A stretch of DNA of 64,000 nucleotides from Geobacter sp. (GCA_009885845.1 VFJW01000005.1:1-64000); one strand, 5' to 3'. Positions 7,728 through 18,003 are shown, counted from the first letter of the stretch. A program made the numbers and translations. Notes: a model not told the origin generated them from the letters alone.

Positions 7728-10309
7728 CTGATGTCGGTTCGATACGGGGTGCCGGGCATGCCGCATTGGCTTATTTGCGAGACCACGCCATAACCGGACT
7801 TCCGATCGACGACATCCTGCCCGCTCTCCTCGACTCGTTCGACTCTCACCGGAACATCATTCTGCATGCCCCGCCGGGGGCAGGCAAGACCACGCGCGTC
7901 CCGCTGGCACTTATACATTCCATTCCCCCTGAAGCCGGACGCATTATCATGCTGGAGCCGCGGCGGATTGCTGCGGTGTCCGCTGCCCGCTGGATGGCGC
8001 GCTGTCTCGGCGAAGAGGTCGGACAGACGGTTGGTTATTCCATCCGCTTTGACTCCTGCACGTCCAAAGATACACGGATTGAGGTGGTAACCGAAGGAAT
8101 TTTGACGCGACGGATTCAGAGTGATCCCGCGCTTACCGGTGTAGCACTGGTCATTTTTGACGAGTTTCATGAACGGAGCATCCATGCCGATCTCGGTCTG
8201 GCACTCTGCCGGGAGGTGCAGCAGCTGCAGCCGGAGCTTAAAATCCTTGTCATGTCGGCGACACTTGATCTTCAGCCTCTTTCCCGTCTGCTTGACAATG
8301 CTCCGGTGATCAGTTCAGAAGGGCGTTGCTTTACCGTTGAGATGAAATACCTCGATGACAAAGGGCATGCACGGGTTGCAGAGCGAGTTGCCGCGGCGGT
8401 TGCCCTGGCGCTGCGTGAAACCGGGGGGGATATCCTGGCGTTTTTGCCCGGTGCGGGCGAAATCCGCGCCTGTGCAGCACAGTTGGCTGAAGCAGGTGTC
8501 AGTACCCGGGATGTTGTGGTCTGTCAGCTGTATGGAGACCTGTCGATGGCCGAGCAGCAGAAGGCTATTCAGGCCGGGCCGCAGCGCAAGATTGTACTGG
8601 CTACCAGTATTGCCGAAACAAGCCTGACGATAGAAGGTGTCCGGACCGTTATTGATTGCGGAGTGTCCCGACGGCTGCAGTATGATCCGGGCAATGGGCT
8701 GAACCGGCTGGTTACCGTCCGTGAATCGCGGGCCTCTGCTGAGCAGCGCGCCGGCAGGGCAGGGCGGACCGCCACAGGAGTCTGCTATCGGCTCTACTCT
8801 CCCCATACGCTGAACGCGATGGCAGCACACTCACCACCCGAGATCTGCGTCACCGATCTTTCGCAGCTGGTACTGGAACTGGCGGCCTGGGGAGTTACTG
8901 ATCCGATGCAGCTCGGCTGGCTGGATGCGCCTCCTGCGACCGCGTTGGAAGCGGCCCGTCGTCTACTTGTCGAGCTTGATCTGTTTGATGCCGTCGGTCG
9001 GATCACGGCTACCGGACGTGACGTTGTGCGAATGCCGCTTCATCCCCGTCTCGGCCGCCTGCTGATCCGTTCACGGGAGCTTCGCTGTCCTGCTCTCGGG
9101 TGCCGGATTGCTGCGCTTCTTTCTGAGCGTGACCTGTTCCGGGCAGGTGCCGGCAGCAGCTTGCCGCCGGTAAGCAGTTCCGATATCGCCGATCGTCTGG
9201 AGGTTCTGAAAAGCTGGCGTTCATCAGGGCGCACTGGTTGTGGCATGGATCTTTCTGCTCTGAAAAACGTGGAACGGGTTGAACGCCAGCTGGGACGGAT
9301 TATGGACGTATCACCCCGCGACGATGACAATGCCGGTGATGATGACGCTGTTTCGCGACTGCTGCTGGTGGCGTATCCTGATCGCATCGCGCGGCGCAGG
9401 TCGTCCGGCGGCGGCTACCTGCTTGCCGGAGGGCGTGGAGCGCGCGTCTCGGAGCGCTCCGCAGTCCGGGCGGCCGAGTATCTTGTCGCGCCGGCTCTGG
9501 ATGCGGGAACCCAGGCTGAGGCTATTATCCATCTCGCCGCTGAACTACCCGAGTATGTAATCCGCGAGGAACGTTCGAGTCATATACGGCGGGAAACCAG
9601 GGTGGACTGGGATGATCGTGAGGGGCGCGTTATTGCTCAGCGACTGGAATTGCTGGGGAGTATTCAGCTTTCCGTTGAAACGGTTGTCCCGCCGGAAGCA
9701 GAGGCGGTGCCTGCGGTGATCGCTGCGGTACGGTCTTCGGGGCTAGGTCTTTTGACGATGAATGATGCGGTCAGAAGCCTGCAGGGACGCCTGCTGCTGG
9801 TGCGATCCGCATTTCCGGAGCGTGACTGGCCGGACGTTTCGGATACCGCACTGATTGCTACGCTTGAAGAGTGGCTGGCTCCTCATTTGGCCGGTGTCAC
9901 TTCAATTAAAAAAATTGCTCAGTTGAATATTTCTGAAATTATTCGTCAGAGTCTTGATTACCGGCAGCAGCGCGAACTGGATGAACTGACACCGACACAT
10001 ATCTCTGTTCCGAGCGGTTCACGGATCAAAATTGAGTATGCCGGTGACATTCCGGTGCTGGCGGTGAAACTTCAGGAATTGTTCGGTCTGGCGGTCGGAC
10101 CGACGGTGTGCGGAGGCAGAATACCTGTCTTGCTGCACCTGCTTTCGCCTGCCGGACGACCGATTCAGGTGACTCGCGATTTAAAGGGATTCTGGGATGG
10201 ATCATATCAACAGGTTAAAAAGGAACTCAAAGGTCGTTACCCTAAGCACCCCTGGCCTGACGATCCCTGGAGTGCAGTTCCGACGCGAAAGTTGAAGCCG
10301 AGAGGGTAA
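7724..10309 (+). CDS. hrpB: ATP-dependent helicase HrpB (DEAH/RHA family)
   Basis: An 861-residue DEAH-type helicase. Walker A APPGAGKTT is near residue 50. The family's DEFH box DEFHERS, motif III SATLD, and motif VI QRAGRAGRT follow in order, then the HA2-like and HrpB C-terminal domains. The length fits HrpB (about 800-860). The assigned GTG start overlaps the cytochrome stop. A start further downstream, just before GLPIDDILPALL, would match typical HrpB N-termini better, so the first 25 or so residues are uncertain. The physiological role of HrpB is poorly defined in bacteria. Confidence 0.93.
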   Translation: MTDVGSIRGAGHAALAYLRDHAITGLPIDDILPALLDSFDSHRNIILHAPPGAGKTTRVPLALIHSIPPEAGRIIMLEPRRIAAVSAARWMARCLGEEVGQTVGYSIRFDSCTSKDTRIEVVTEGILTRRIQSDPALTGVALVIFDEFHERSIHADLGLALCREVQQLQPELKILVMSATLDLQPLSRLLDNAPVISSEGRCFTVEMKYLDDKGHARVAERVAAAVALALRETGGDILAFLPGAGEIRACAAQLAEAGVSTRDVVVCQLYGDLSMAEQQKAIQAGPQRKIVLATSIAETSLTIEGVRTVIDCGVSRRLQYDPGNGLNRLVTVRESRASAEQRAGRAGRTATGVCYRLYSPHTLNAMAAHSPPEICVTDLSQLVLELAAWGVTDPMQLGWLDAPPATALEAARRLLVELDLFDAVGRITATGRDVVRMPLHPRLGRLLIRSRELRCPALGCRIAALLSERDLFRAGAGSSLPPVSSSDIADRLEVLKSWRSSGRTGCGMDLSALKNVERVERQLGRIMDVSPRDDDNAGDDDAVSRLLLVAYPDRIARRRSSGGGYLLAGGRGARVSERSAVRAAEYLVAPALDAGTQAEAIIHLAAELPEYVIREERSSHIRRETRVDWDDREGRVIAQRLELLGSIQLSVETVVPPEAEAVPAVIAAVRSSGLGLLTMNDAVRSLQGRLLLVRSAFPERDWPDVSDTALIATLEEWLAPHLAGVTSIKKIAQLNISEIIRQSLDYRQQRELDELTPTHISVPSGSRIKIEYAGDIPVLAVKLQELFGLAVGPTVCGGRIPVLLHLLSPAGRPIQVTRDLKGFWDGSYQQVKKELKGRYPKHPWPDDPWSAVPTRKLKPRG

Positions 10310-10585
10310 TCAGAACGAGATGTGACAGCCGCTGCATTCTACGGGGCCGGTCTTGTATTGGTTATGGCACCCAACACAGGTTACGTGACCCCAGTTGCTA
10401 CGGGATCTGTCGATGGGCCCCGGTTCTTGTGTGCCGTGGCACTCAGTGCAGCCACCCAGCTTGACCTGGTGCTCTTTATGGGGAAAAACGACCGGAGAAT
10501 CTGTGCCAAACGTGATCACATTGGCGGCCAGAAGCGGAGAAGACAGAGCAAAACAGATAATAAAACCGGTGAGTACTTTCAGCAT
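10310..10585 (-). CDS. Periplasmic triheme cytochrome c7-like protein, paralogue
   Basis: A 91-residue secreted cytochrome with signal peptide MLKVLTGFIICFALSSPLLA and three heme motifs, CTECH, CVGCH and CSGCH. It shares FPHK.HQ, CT.CHG, a W.H..C..CH block and the terminal C..CH with the cytochrome at 7461, so the two are clearly paralogues. It is convergent with hrpB, the stop codons abutting. It probably carries electrons in the periplasm. Confidence 0.88.
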   Translation of the reverse strand: MLKVLTGFIICFALSSPLLAANVITFGTDSPVVFPHKEHQVKLGGCTECHGTQEPGPIDRSRSNWGHVTCVGCHNQYKTGPVECSGCHISF

Positions 10586-10720
10586 ACGGAACTCCTGCAG
10601 TAAGATGTCGCCTGATTTCTCATTAAAACACGAGTACTGTCAAATAGCAACGGAGCGATCAGTCGATCGCCTTGAAACCGGTACAAGATATAACTTGCGG
10701 CAGGGTGCTGCTGGGAGTGG

Positions 10721-12313
10721 CTACTGCACGATTATGAATCGTACCTCTGCAATAGTATCGGCACTTTCCTGAATAATCCCCCGGTCCTTATTGGCGGCCA
10801 GATGTCGCAGTATGGCGAAAACGAGCTCCGCTTCCTCCGGTTTTCCGAGCAGCGCGGCGATTGCTTCCGCCGTCAGACTCCGCTGTTCCTGCTGTAACAG
10901 TCCCATGACCGATTTCTGGAGGGCGATCACCGTACCAGCCGCTTTCTTGCCCGCTTCCACACCCGGTTGGTGATAGGCATTGATATTAATCATGCTGGCG
11001 TAGAGTCCGACCGCCCGCTCGAACAGCGCAATCAGGACGCCGATCGTATATGCATCGACCTGGTTGATGGTGATGGTCATCGATTCACGTCCGTTTTCAT
11101 ACAGAGCCGCCCGCGTCCCCCGAAAAAATCCGAACAGGAAATCTCCGCTGGTAAAATTCTCCTCAACGAGCAGTGAATCCCCCTCCCGATCCTTTAAAAC
11201 TTCGATAAACGTGACAAAAAAGTTTGCCACCCCTTCCCGCAGCTGCTGCACATAGGCGTGCTGATCGGTCGAACCTTTGTTACCGTATACGGTCAGACCC
11301 TGATTAACGGTCACCCCGTCACGGTCAAATTCCTTGCCGATCGATTCCATGATCAACTGCTGCAGATACCGGGAAAAGAGCAGCAGACGATCCTTGTAAG
11401 GGATCATGACCAGGTCTTTCGTGCCACGCCCCTCAGTGGCGTAGTGCCACATCAGTGCCATGACCGCCGCCGGATTGCAGGTTGTCTCCCCCCTGCGGGT
11501 GATGATGTCACAGGCTTTGGCTCCTTCGAGCAGTGCCGTGATGTCGATCCCCTGCAGAGCAGCCGGTAGTAGGCCGACCGCTGAGGTGACGGAGGTCCGC
11601 CCCCCGACCCAGTCCCACATCGGGAATCGCTCCAGCCATCCTTCGGCCTGTGCCGACCGGTCCAGTTCGCTGCCTGCTCCGGTAACCGCCACCGCATGGC
11701 GTGAAAAATCGAGTCCGGCACGCTGGTAGGCGGCCTTTGCTTCCAGCATTCCATTGCGGGTCTCTTTAGTGGAGCCGCTTTTTGATATAACCAGCGTCAG
11801 CGTCTGAGCAACAGACGCACCTAAAGCGCCAAACACCTTGTCAATGCCGTCCGGATCGGTGTTGTCGAGAAAATATGTTTTCATCCGGTCTGTCGGGGAA
11901 GCCAGCGCATCAGCCACAAACTGCGGCCCTAGCGCCGAACCGCCGATGCCTATTATAAGAACGTTTGTAAAGGGGGTGCCATTCTCAGCGGATATGGTGC
12001 CATTGTGAATTTTCGTGCTGAATTTCAGGATCTGATCTGTGGCCGCTTCGATCTCCCGCCGAATGTCCGGCGATGGAGAGAGGGACGGATTTCTCAGCCA
12101 GTAATGACCGACCATGCGCCCTTCATCCCGGTTAGCAATAGTACCACCCTCCAGATCGCGCATTTCAGAAAACGCACCCTGTATGGCAGGTTCCATTTGT
12201 GCAAAAAAACTGTCAGCGAATTTCATGCGGCTGATGTCAAGGGAAAGTCCGATCTCAGGGCGGTGACAGAGATGCGTGTGATAACGATTCCAGAGGGTTG
12301 TTTTCATTTCCAT
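10721..12313 (-). CDS. pgi: Glucose-6-phosphate isomerase
   Basis: A 530-residue cytosolic enzyme that interconverts glucose-6-phosphate and fructose-6-phosphate. Sugar-phosphate-binding SIS motifs are visible: [30 protein letters not shown] and the signature [17 protein letters not shown]. Also present are the catalytic-region GKEFDRDGV and [17 protein letters not shown]. The length matches the long bacterial form. It lies upstream of nothing obvious and is separated from eno by a palindromic repeat and a terminator. Confidence 0.96.
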   Translation of the reverse strand: MEMKTTLWNRYHTHLCHRPEIGLSLDISRMKFADSFFAQMEPAIQGAFSEMRDLEGGTIANRDEGRMVGHYWLRNPSLSPSPDIRREIEAATDQILKFSTKIHNGTISAENGTPFTNVLIIGIGGSALGPQFVADALASPTDRMKTYFLDNTDPDGIDKVFGALGASVAQTLTLVISKSGSTKETRNGMLEAKAAYQRAGLDFSRHAVAVTGAGSELDRSAQAEGWLERFPMWDWVGGRTSVTSAVGLLPAALQGIDITALLEGAKACDIITRRGETTCNPAAVMALMWHYATEGRGTKDLVMIPYKDRLLLFSRYLQQLIMESIGKEFDRDGVTVNQGLTVYGNKGSTDQHAYVQQLREGVANFFVTFIEVLKDREGDSLLVEENFTSGDFLFGFFRGTRAALYENGRESMTITINQVDAYTIGVLIALFERAVGLYASMININAYHQPGVEAGKKAAGTVIALQKSVMGLLQQEQRSLTAEAIAALLGKPEEAELVFAILRHLAANKDRGIIQESADTIAEVRFIIVQ

Positions 12314-12334
12314 GGGTCTCTCCCGTGTTTACCA

Positions 12335-12447
12335 ATTCTAAATCAAGGCGCTATCTTCTTTGGCTCGTCTTCGGCTCCTCAACATACTGATTGTATGCCT
12401 TCGTCGCCTCAATCCTCGCCGCCTTGATTTCACTCTTGATTTAGAAT
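12335..12447. repeat. Palindromic intergenic repeat (REP-like)
   Basis: A 113-bp element bounded by perfect 13-bp inverted repeats, ATTCTAAATCAAG (12335-12347) and CTTGATTTAGAAT (12435-12447). A second nested pair ATCAAGGCG/CGCCTTGAT and a central hairpin CATACtgattGTATG lie inside. It has no coding capacity. The shape is that of a dispersed REP/MITE-like intergenic element; copy number cannot be seen from this window. Confidence 0.7.
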
Positions 12448-12463
12448 CGGAATTACAGATACA

Positions 12464-12491
12464 CAAAAGGCGGAGCACGCTCCGCCTTTTG
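12464..12491 (-). terminator. Intrinsic terminator downstream of eno
   Basis: CAAAAGGCGGAGC pairs with GCTCCGCCTTTTG with almost no loop; in practice the top pairs open. The A and T runs on either side make it usable in both directions. It lies 20 nt past the enolase stop codon. Confidence 0.85.
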
Positions 12492-12510
12492 GTTCAGAAT
12501 TTATCCGGTG

Positions 12511-13851
<1,341 letters not shown>

Positions 13852-14016
13852 TCAGGCTCTATATACCATAAATATTTTAAAAAAACAGCCTCCTGATAAC
13901 ACTATTCAAATACAGTGTCCTCCCGGTGATAACCAAGCAATGCTTCACAAATGTAAATGAAATATGGTATGACAAAATTTGGCACTTTGATTTGATCTTA
14001 TGTAAAAGGACGAACT

Positions 14017-15396
14017 ATGGATATTCGAATTCTTGTGGTCGATGATGAACTGAGCATGCGGGAATTCCTCTCGATTCTGCTTGAGCGTGAGGGATATGAC
14101 GTATTAGTCGCCGGTTCTGCCGAGGAAGCTCTCAATTTAATGGAATCGACACTGTTTGACCTGGTATTGTCCGATGTAAATATGCCCGGTTTGACCGGCA
14201 TTGAACTACTGGCCCGCATCAAAGAAAAATCTCCCGAAACGGCTGTATTGATGCTCACCGCTTTTTCTGCCGCCGATCAGGCGGTGGAGGCGATGAAACT
14301 TGGGGCTTATGACTATGTCTTCAAGCCATTCAAAAATGAGGAAATCAAGCAGCTGATCAAAAATGCTCTCGAAAAACAGGGGCTCAGACGCGAAAACATG
14401 CTGTTGAGAAAAGATGTCAGCGAGCGGGACAGTTTTTGCGGCATCATCGGGAAAAGCCTGAAGATGCGCGAGCTTTTTAGCATGATCCAGAAAGTTGCGG
14501 CCAGTCAGAGCAGCGTGCTGATTCTCGGGGAAAGTGGTACCGGCAAGGAGCTCGCAGCCCGTTCAATCCATACCTGCAGCCTGCGTAAGTCTAAGCCGTT
14601 TGTCGCTGTAAATTGCGGCGCGATTCCGGAAAATCTGATTGAAAGCGAACTGTTCGGCCACAAAAAAGGATCCTTCACCAGCGCCGTCAGTGACCGTTCC
14701 GGCCTGTTTGAGCAAGCTGAAGAGGGGACGCTCTTTCTGGATGAAATCGGCGAACTGCCATTGCTGATGCAGACCAAGTTGCTGCGGGTACTGCAGGAGC
14801 GAGAATTCAAAAGGGTTGGAGATGCCCAGACCCGCAAAACCAACGTACGCATTATCAGTGCCTCAAATCGTGATCTTGAAGGACAGGTGAAAGACGGATC
14901 ATTCCGGGAAGATCTGTTTTATCGCCTCGATGTTGTCCAGCTTGTCATGCCTCCGCTGCGGGAACGGATTGAGGATATTCCGCTCCTGATTGAATATTTC
15001 TGCCGTAAATATCAGACTGAAGGTCAAGGCAGTCCGGCTTCAGTCGCTCCCGGTGCCCTCAAGGCCTTGATGAATCATCCCTTTCCCGGTAATGTCCGTG
15101 AACTTGAAAACTGTATTGAACGATGTCTGGTTATTGATCCGACAGTAATAGCCGAAAGCAACCTCCCACAGCAGTTCCTGGCCGGTAAAATGACCTGTCT
15201 CAATGCTGATTGCGATATTCCTGAATCAGGGTTGATGCTTGAACCGCTGCTGGAAGATCTGGAAAAGAAATATCTGCTTAAGGCACTTGAGTTGACCGGC
15301 GGAGCGAAAAAGAAAGCGGGTGAGCTGTTGGGGATGTCGTTCCGCTCGTTCCGGTACCGGTTGGCGAAGTTTGGGTTGGATAGCGGTGAAGAGTGA
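14017..15396 (+). CDS. pilR: PilR-like sigma-54-dependent response regulator
   Basis: A 459-residue NtrC-family activator. The receiver domain has Asp9/Asp10, phosphoacceptor Asp53 and Lys103. The AAA+ domain has Walker A GESGTGKE (171-178), Walker B GTLFLDEIGEL and the arginine region FREDLFYRL. The C-terminal Fis-type HTH reads KKAGELLGMSFRSFRYRLAK. The sigma-54 contact loop is GSFTSA (218-223) instead of GAFTGA. PilR normally activates pilA with sensor PilS. Here pilA follows directly behind a sigma-54 promoter, which supports the name. No pilS is adjacent: upstream is the divergent eno gene. Confidence 0.88.
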   Translation: MDIRILVVDDELSMREFLSILLEREGYDVLVAGSAEEALNLMESTLFDLVLSDVNMPGLTGIELLARIKEKSPETAVLMLTAFSAADQAVEAMKLGAYDYVFKPFKNEEIKQLIKNALEKQGLRRENMLLRKDVSERDSFCGIIGKSLKMRELFSMIQKVAASQSSVLILGESGTGKELAARSIHTCSLRKSKPFVAVNCGAIPENLIESELFGHKKGSFTSAVSDRSGLFEQAEEGTLFLDEIGELPLLMQTKLLRVLQEREFKRVGDAQTRKTNVRIISASNRDLEGQVKDGSFREDLFYRLDVVQLVMPPLRERIEDIPLLIEYFCRKYQTEGQGSPASVAPGALKALMNHPFPGNVRELENCIERCLVIDPTVIAESNLPQQFLAGKMTCLNADCDIPESGLMLEPLLEDLEKKYLLKALELTGGAKKKAGELLGMSFRSFRYRLAKFGLDSGEE

Positions 15397-15429
15397 GAAA
15401 GAGTGGTAAAATCAGCCCTGAAAGATTAG

Positions 15430-15448
15430 TGTGACAATTGTTGTCACA
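15430..15448. promoter_or_regulatory. Palindromic candidate activator (PilR) binding site
   Basis: TGTGACAATTGTTGTCACA is a perfect inverted repeat with 8-bp arms and a 3-nt centre. It is centred about 110 bp upstream of the sigma-54 core promoter of pilA, the usual distance for an enhancer site of an NtrC-type activator. It is not a canonical CRP site, because the TGTGA/TCACA spacing is 9, not 6. PilR binding is inferred. Confidence 0.55.
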
Positions 15449-15542
15449 GAAGTGTGCCGAATATTTGTTATGAAAACGATTTCCCGGCATTAGTGCAATA
15501 ATAATTCTAATAATTTTAGCATGATGAAATATATTTTCGTTT

Positions 15543-15558
15543 TGGAACTGATATTGCA
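15543..15558 (+). promoter_or_regulatory. Sigma-54 (RpoN) promoter of pilA
   Basis: TGGAACTGATATTGCA matches the -24/-12 consensus TGGCACGNNNNTTGCA at all but two positions. The invariant GG (15544-15545) and GC (15556-15557) are correctly spaced. It is followed by an AT-rich leader and lies about 70 nt before the pilA start codon. The adjacent pilR gene supplies the expected activator type. Confidence 0.85.
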
Positions 15559-15627
15559 TTTATTAAATTAATTATATTCGTATCCAAGCTCTGATTTCAG
15601 AGCAAAAACCATGAAAGGAGAAACATT

Positions 15628-15852
15628 ATGTTAAACAAGCTCAGAAGTAACAAAGGCTTCACCCTGATCGAACTCTTGATCGTTGTTGCGATCATCGGTA
15701 TCCTGGCGGCTATTGCCATCCCGCAGTTTTCAGCGTACCGCGAGAAAGCTTACAACGCCGCCTCCAACTCTGATCTAAAAAATCTGAAGACCGGTTTGGA
15801 AGCGTACAACTCCGATAATCAGATGTATCCACAAGCCCTTGTCCAGAACTAA
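15628..15852 (+). CDS. pilA: Type IV pilin PilA-N (short geopilin)
   Basis: A 74-residue prepilin with a 10-residue leader ending in Gly, cut before Phe1 of the signature FTLIELLIVVAIIGILAAIA. The mature protein of 64 residues is only the N-terminal helix with a short tail, as in Geobacter PilA. Glu5 is present. Mature aromatic residues are Phe1, Phe24, Tyr27, Tyr32, Tyr50 and Tyr57. The set parallels the G. sulfurreducens pilin, except that Tyr50 replaces Phe51. AAAGGAG precedes ATG. A sigma-54 promoter lies upstream, and a candidate globular partner gene starts 27 nt downstream. Its proposed role in long-range electron transfer is debated in the field. Confidence 0.96.
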   Translation: MLNKLRSNKGFTLIELLIVVAIIGILAAIAIPQFSAYREKAYNAASNSDLKNLKTGLEAYNSDNQMYPQALVQN

Positions 15853-15879
15853 TTACTACTTGAAAAAGGAGATATAATC

Positions 15880-16260
15880 ATGGGAAAAATTACTGCGCTG
15901 ACCGTCTTTTTATTAATAGCAATTAGTGGATCTGCATTGGCTGCTAATTTAGGTTCTGGTGGTGGTGGTGCCGCTGTAACTACTGCCGGTGGTTTGACAA
16001 TCAAGGGGGGGCCTACTGCTACTGTTGCCGAAGCTGCTACGAGTGCATTGGGCAAGATGTCAACCGGGGTTTATCTTGGAGTAAATTATACTACTTCTGC
16101 ATATGCACTAATCACGAAGCATTTAAAAGGTTCAAGAAAAATGGGTACATCTAACGATTCTACCGCCATCTTTTTCTTTACCGAGGCGCAGGGTGCATTA
16201 GCCGCTGGGCCATCTGATGCCTCTCAAACTGCTTTTGCAACTGGCTGGACGTCAATGTAA
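15880..16260 (+). CDS. PilA-C/Spc-like secreted pilin partner
   Basis: A 126-residue protein with a Sec signal peptide (MGKITALTVFLLIAISGSALA), then a Gly/Ala/Thr-rich segment and a predicted beta-rich region ending FATGWTSM. It lacks a type IV prepilin leader. Its place directly after short pilA, its size and its composition match what I recall of the PilA-C (Spc) genes of Geobacter. These supply the globular half missing from PilA-N and stabilise it. A strong Shine-Dalgarno (AAAAAGGAG) precedes ATG, and a terminator closes the pair. The assignment rests on context more than on sequence motifs. Confidence 0.72.
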   Translation: MGKITALTVFLLIAISGSALAANLGSGGGGAAVTTAGGLTIKGGPTATVAEAATSALGKMSTGVYLGVNYTTSAYALITKHLKGSRKMGTSNDSTAIFFFTEAQGALAAGPSDASQTAFATGWTSM

Positions 16261-16284
16261 TAAGATTCGCTTCAGACCTTTCAA

Positions 16285-16317
16285 CAAGCGGGGTGTTATT
16301 GCACCCCGCTTTTTTTA
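16285..16317 (+). terminator. Intrinsic terminator of the pilA operon
   Basis: AAGCGGGGTG pairs with CACCCCGCTT over the loop TTATTG, followed by a run of seven T. It separates pilA/pilA-C from the exporter genes, although partial read-through is possible because the next gene starts about 20 nt later. Confidence 0.92.
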
Positions 16318-16338
16318 ATGGTAAGTACAGGGGAAAAA

Positions 16339-17133
16339 GTGTTTACAATAGTTAGTGTTACGTTGAAAGGAATCTTCCGTGATCGTGTGTTCCAAGGGAT
16401 CATGGCTTTGGCCGTCTTGTTTCTTTTTATCCCGTCAGCGGCGACCCTCTCCATGCGCCAGGTCACAGAGCTGTCCATTACTTTGTCACTTTCTCTCACC
16501 TCATTTATTCTGTTGCTGCTCTCGGTTTTTTTGGGGGCAACTTCACTCTGGAAGGACATGGAGAGGCGTTATACCTTCAGTGTACTTAGTCTACCGATCA
16601 GTCGCAGTTCTTACTTGTTGGGGCGTTTCTTTGGCCTGGCTCTTTTTCAGATATTGACATCCACGCTCCTCGGTGCTGTAGCCTGCTTGGTCATAAAAAT
16701 TTCTTCAGGGATGTATCCACCTGACCGTCCTATTGTATGGACTTGGTTGGTGTTGGCAATCGTGTTCACAACGTTAAAATACATTCTGCTGGTTGGAGTT
16801 GCTTTACTTATATCAACGCTCAGTACCTCATTTTTTCTGCCGATTTTCGGTACTATCTGCGCGTTTCTGGCTAGCGGTATAACCCAGCAGGTGTATGAAT
16901 ACGTCAAATCATCTGCTGCGGAACAGGCTATTTCTCCTTTCCTGCAATCTGCAGTTACTTTGGTCTACTACTTGCTACCCAATCTGGCTGGCTTTGATCT
17001 GAAGGTGAATGCCGTTTACAGCATCGCTCCAAATTTTGCAGGTCTAGGGTTTACCGCTGCCTATTTTGTCTCCTATACCGCAATCCTGTTAGGGGCCGCA
17101 GCACTGCTGTTTAACCGGAGGGAGATGAAGTGA
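16339..17133 (+). CDS. ABC-2 type transporter permease
   Basis: A 264-residue inner membrane protein with about six hydrophobic segments and the ABC-2/NosY-like pattern. After the first segment comes WKDMERRYTFSVLSLPISRSSYLLGRFFG, the usual cytoplasmic coupling region. I chose GTG 16339 because AGGGG is correctly spaced; an ATG at 16318 lies within the terminator T-run and is unlikely. The next gene overlaps it by 4 nt. The ATPase for this permease is probably the gene at 19008, now separated by a MITE and a toxin-antitoxin pair. It resembles the exporter downstream of pilA in Geobacter (xap region), as far as I recall. Confidence 0.8.
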   Translation: MFTIVSVTLKGIFRDRVFQGIMALAVLFLFIPSAATLSMRQVTELSITLSLSLTSFILLLLSVFLGATSLWKDMERRYTFSVLSLPISRSSYLLGRFFGLALFQILTSTLLGAVACLVIKISSGMYPPDRPIVWTWLVLAIVFTTLKYILLVGVALLISTLSTSFFLPIFGTICAFLASGITQQVYEYVKSSAAEQAISPFLQSAVTLVYYLLPNLAGFDLKVNAVYSIAPNFAGLGFTAAYFVSYTAILLGAAALLFNRREMK

Positions 17134-17996
17134 CACGAATCTCTGCTCCAGTTAGTCTGCTCATTACGGGACTACTTGCCTATTGTCTGGTGATAACACC
17201 TTTTGCAAGCTATATGAGTAATAAACCGATTGAGGAGAAGCTGGGATTTGTTCCCAGCATCAAACTGATTAAATCGCTCAGCGCTGATCAGAAAGAGCTC
17301 GTCGGGGCATCGCTGGTGATGAAGGTAATGATGTACTATGGTGGAGCGATGGGGAAGGTTTTAGACGGGCAGGTGATTGCCGAGCCGCTTGACTTGCAGG
17401 GGATGTCTCGTTTGCTTCACGGCGCTGTGCAACTTGATCCATACAATATGGACGCCTATTATTTTGCCCAAGGAATTCTTACTTGGGACGTGAAACAGTA
17501 TAAACTTGCCAACGACCTGCTTGATTACGGCATGACATATCGCACCTGGGATTGGTATCTCCCCTTTTTTGCCGGATTCAACAGCGCTTATTTTATGCAC
17601 GATTACAAGAAGGCTGCCGATTACTACAAACGGGCAGCAGATTTAAGTGGTCAGGATTTGCATATAAGACTGGCTGGCCGTTATATGCAGGAATCCGGAC
17701 AGACCGATCTGGCAATCGTTTATCTTTCTGCAATGGCAAAAGGGGAGAAAAATCCGGCCTTGAAAAAATCGTATTTGACACGCCTGGCAGCATTCAGGGA
17801 GGTGAAGCGGATTGAGTTAGCGCGTGACAAATTCCGCGAATCACGCGGTTTCATTCCCAAGTCGATTGAACAATTAACCGGTGCTGGGTTGCTTTCAACA
17901 GTTCCCGTTGATCCGTATGGCGGACGATTTTTTATCGAAGCGGATGGGAAGGTTGCCACGACCAGCAAATTTGCTTTCGGCGCGGCAAAGAATTGA
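17130..17996 (+). CDS. TPR-like membrane-anchored protein of the exporter operon
   Basis: A 288-residue protein with an N-terminal hydrophobic anchor (VSLLITGLLAYCLVITPFA) followed by a helical region with TPR-like repeats, for example YKKAADYYKRAADLSGQ and DLAIVYLSAMAKGEKNP. It ends in a segment FIPKSIEQLTGAGLLSTVPVDPYGGRFFI. That type of sequence (small helical unit with VPVDPYGG) is also seen at the C-termini of other TPR and pseudopilin-like proteins. The GTG start overlaps the upstream stop (GTGA), indicating translational coupling. It probably faces the periplasm and assists the exporter; this is inference. Confidence 0.7.
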   Translation: MTRISAPVSLLITGLLAYCLVITPFASYMSNKPIEEKLGFVPSIKLIKSLSADQKELVGASLVMKVMMYYGGAMGKVLDGQVIAEPLDLQGMSRLLHGAVQLDPYNMDAYYFAQGILTWDVKQYKLANDLLDYGMTYRTWDWYLPFFAGFNSAYFMHDYKKAADYYKRAADLSGQDLHIRLAGRYMQESGQTDLAIVYLSAMAKGEKNPALKKSYLTRLAAFREVKRIELARDKFRESRGFIPKSIEQLTGAGLLSTVPVDPYGGRFFIEADGKVATTSKFAFGAAKN

Positions 17997-18003
17997 TCGT
18001 TGT

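Noticed and set aside
15430-15448. Palindrome as a CRP/FNR-type site
   Set aside because: The TGTGA and TCACA halves are 9 nt apart rather than 6, and no FNR TTGAT...ATCAA pattern is present.
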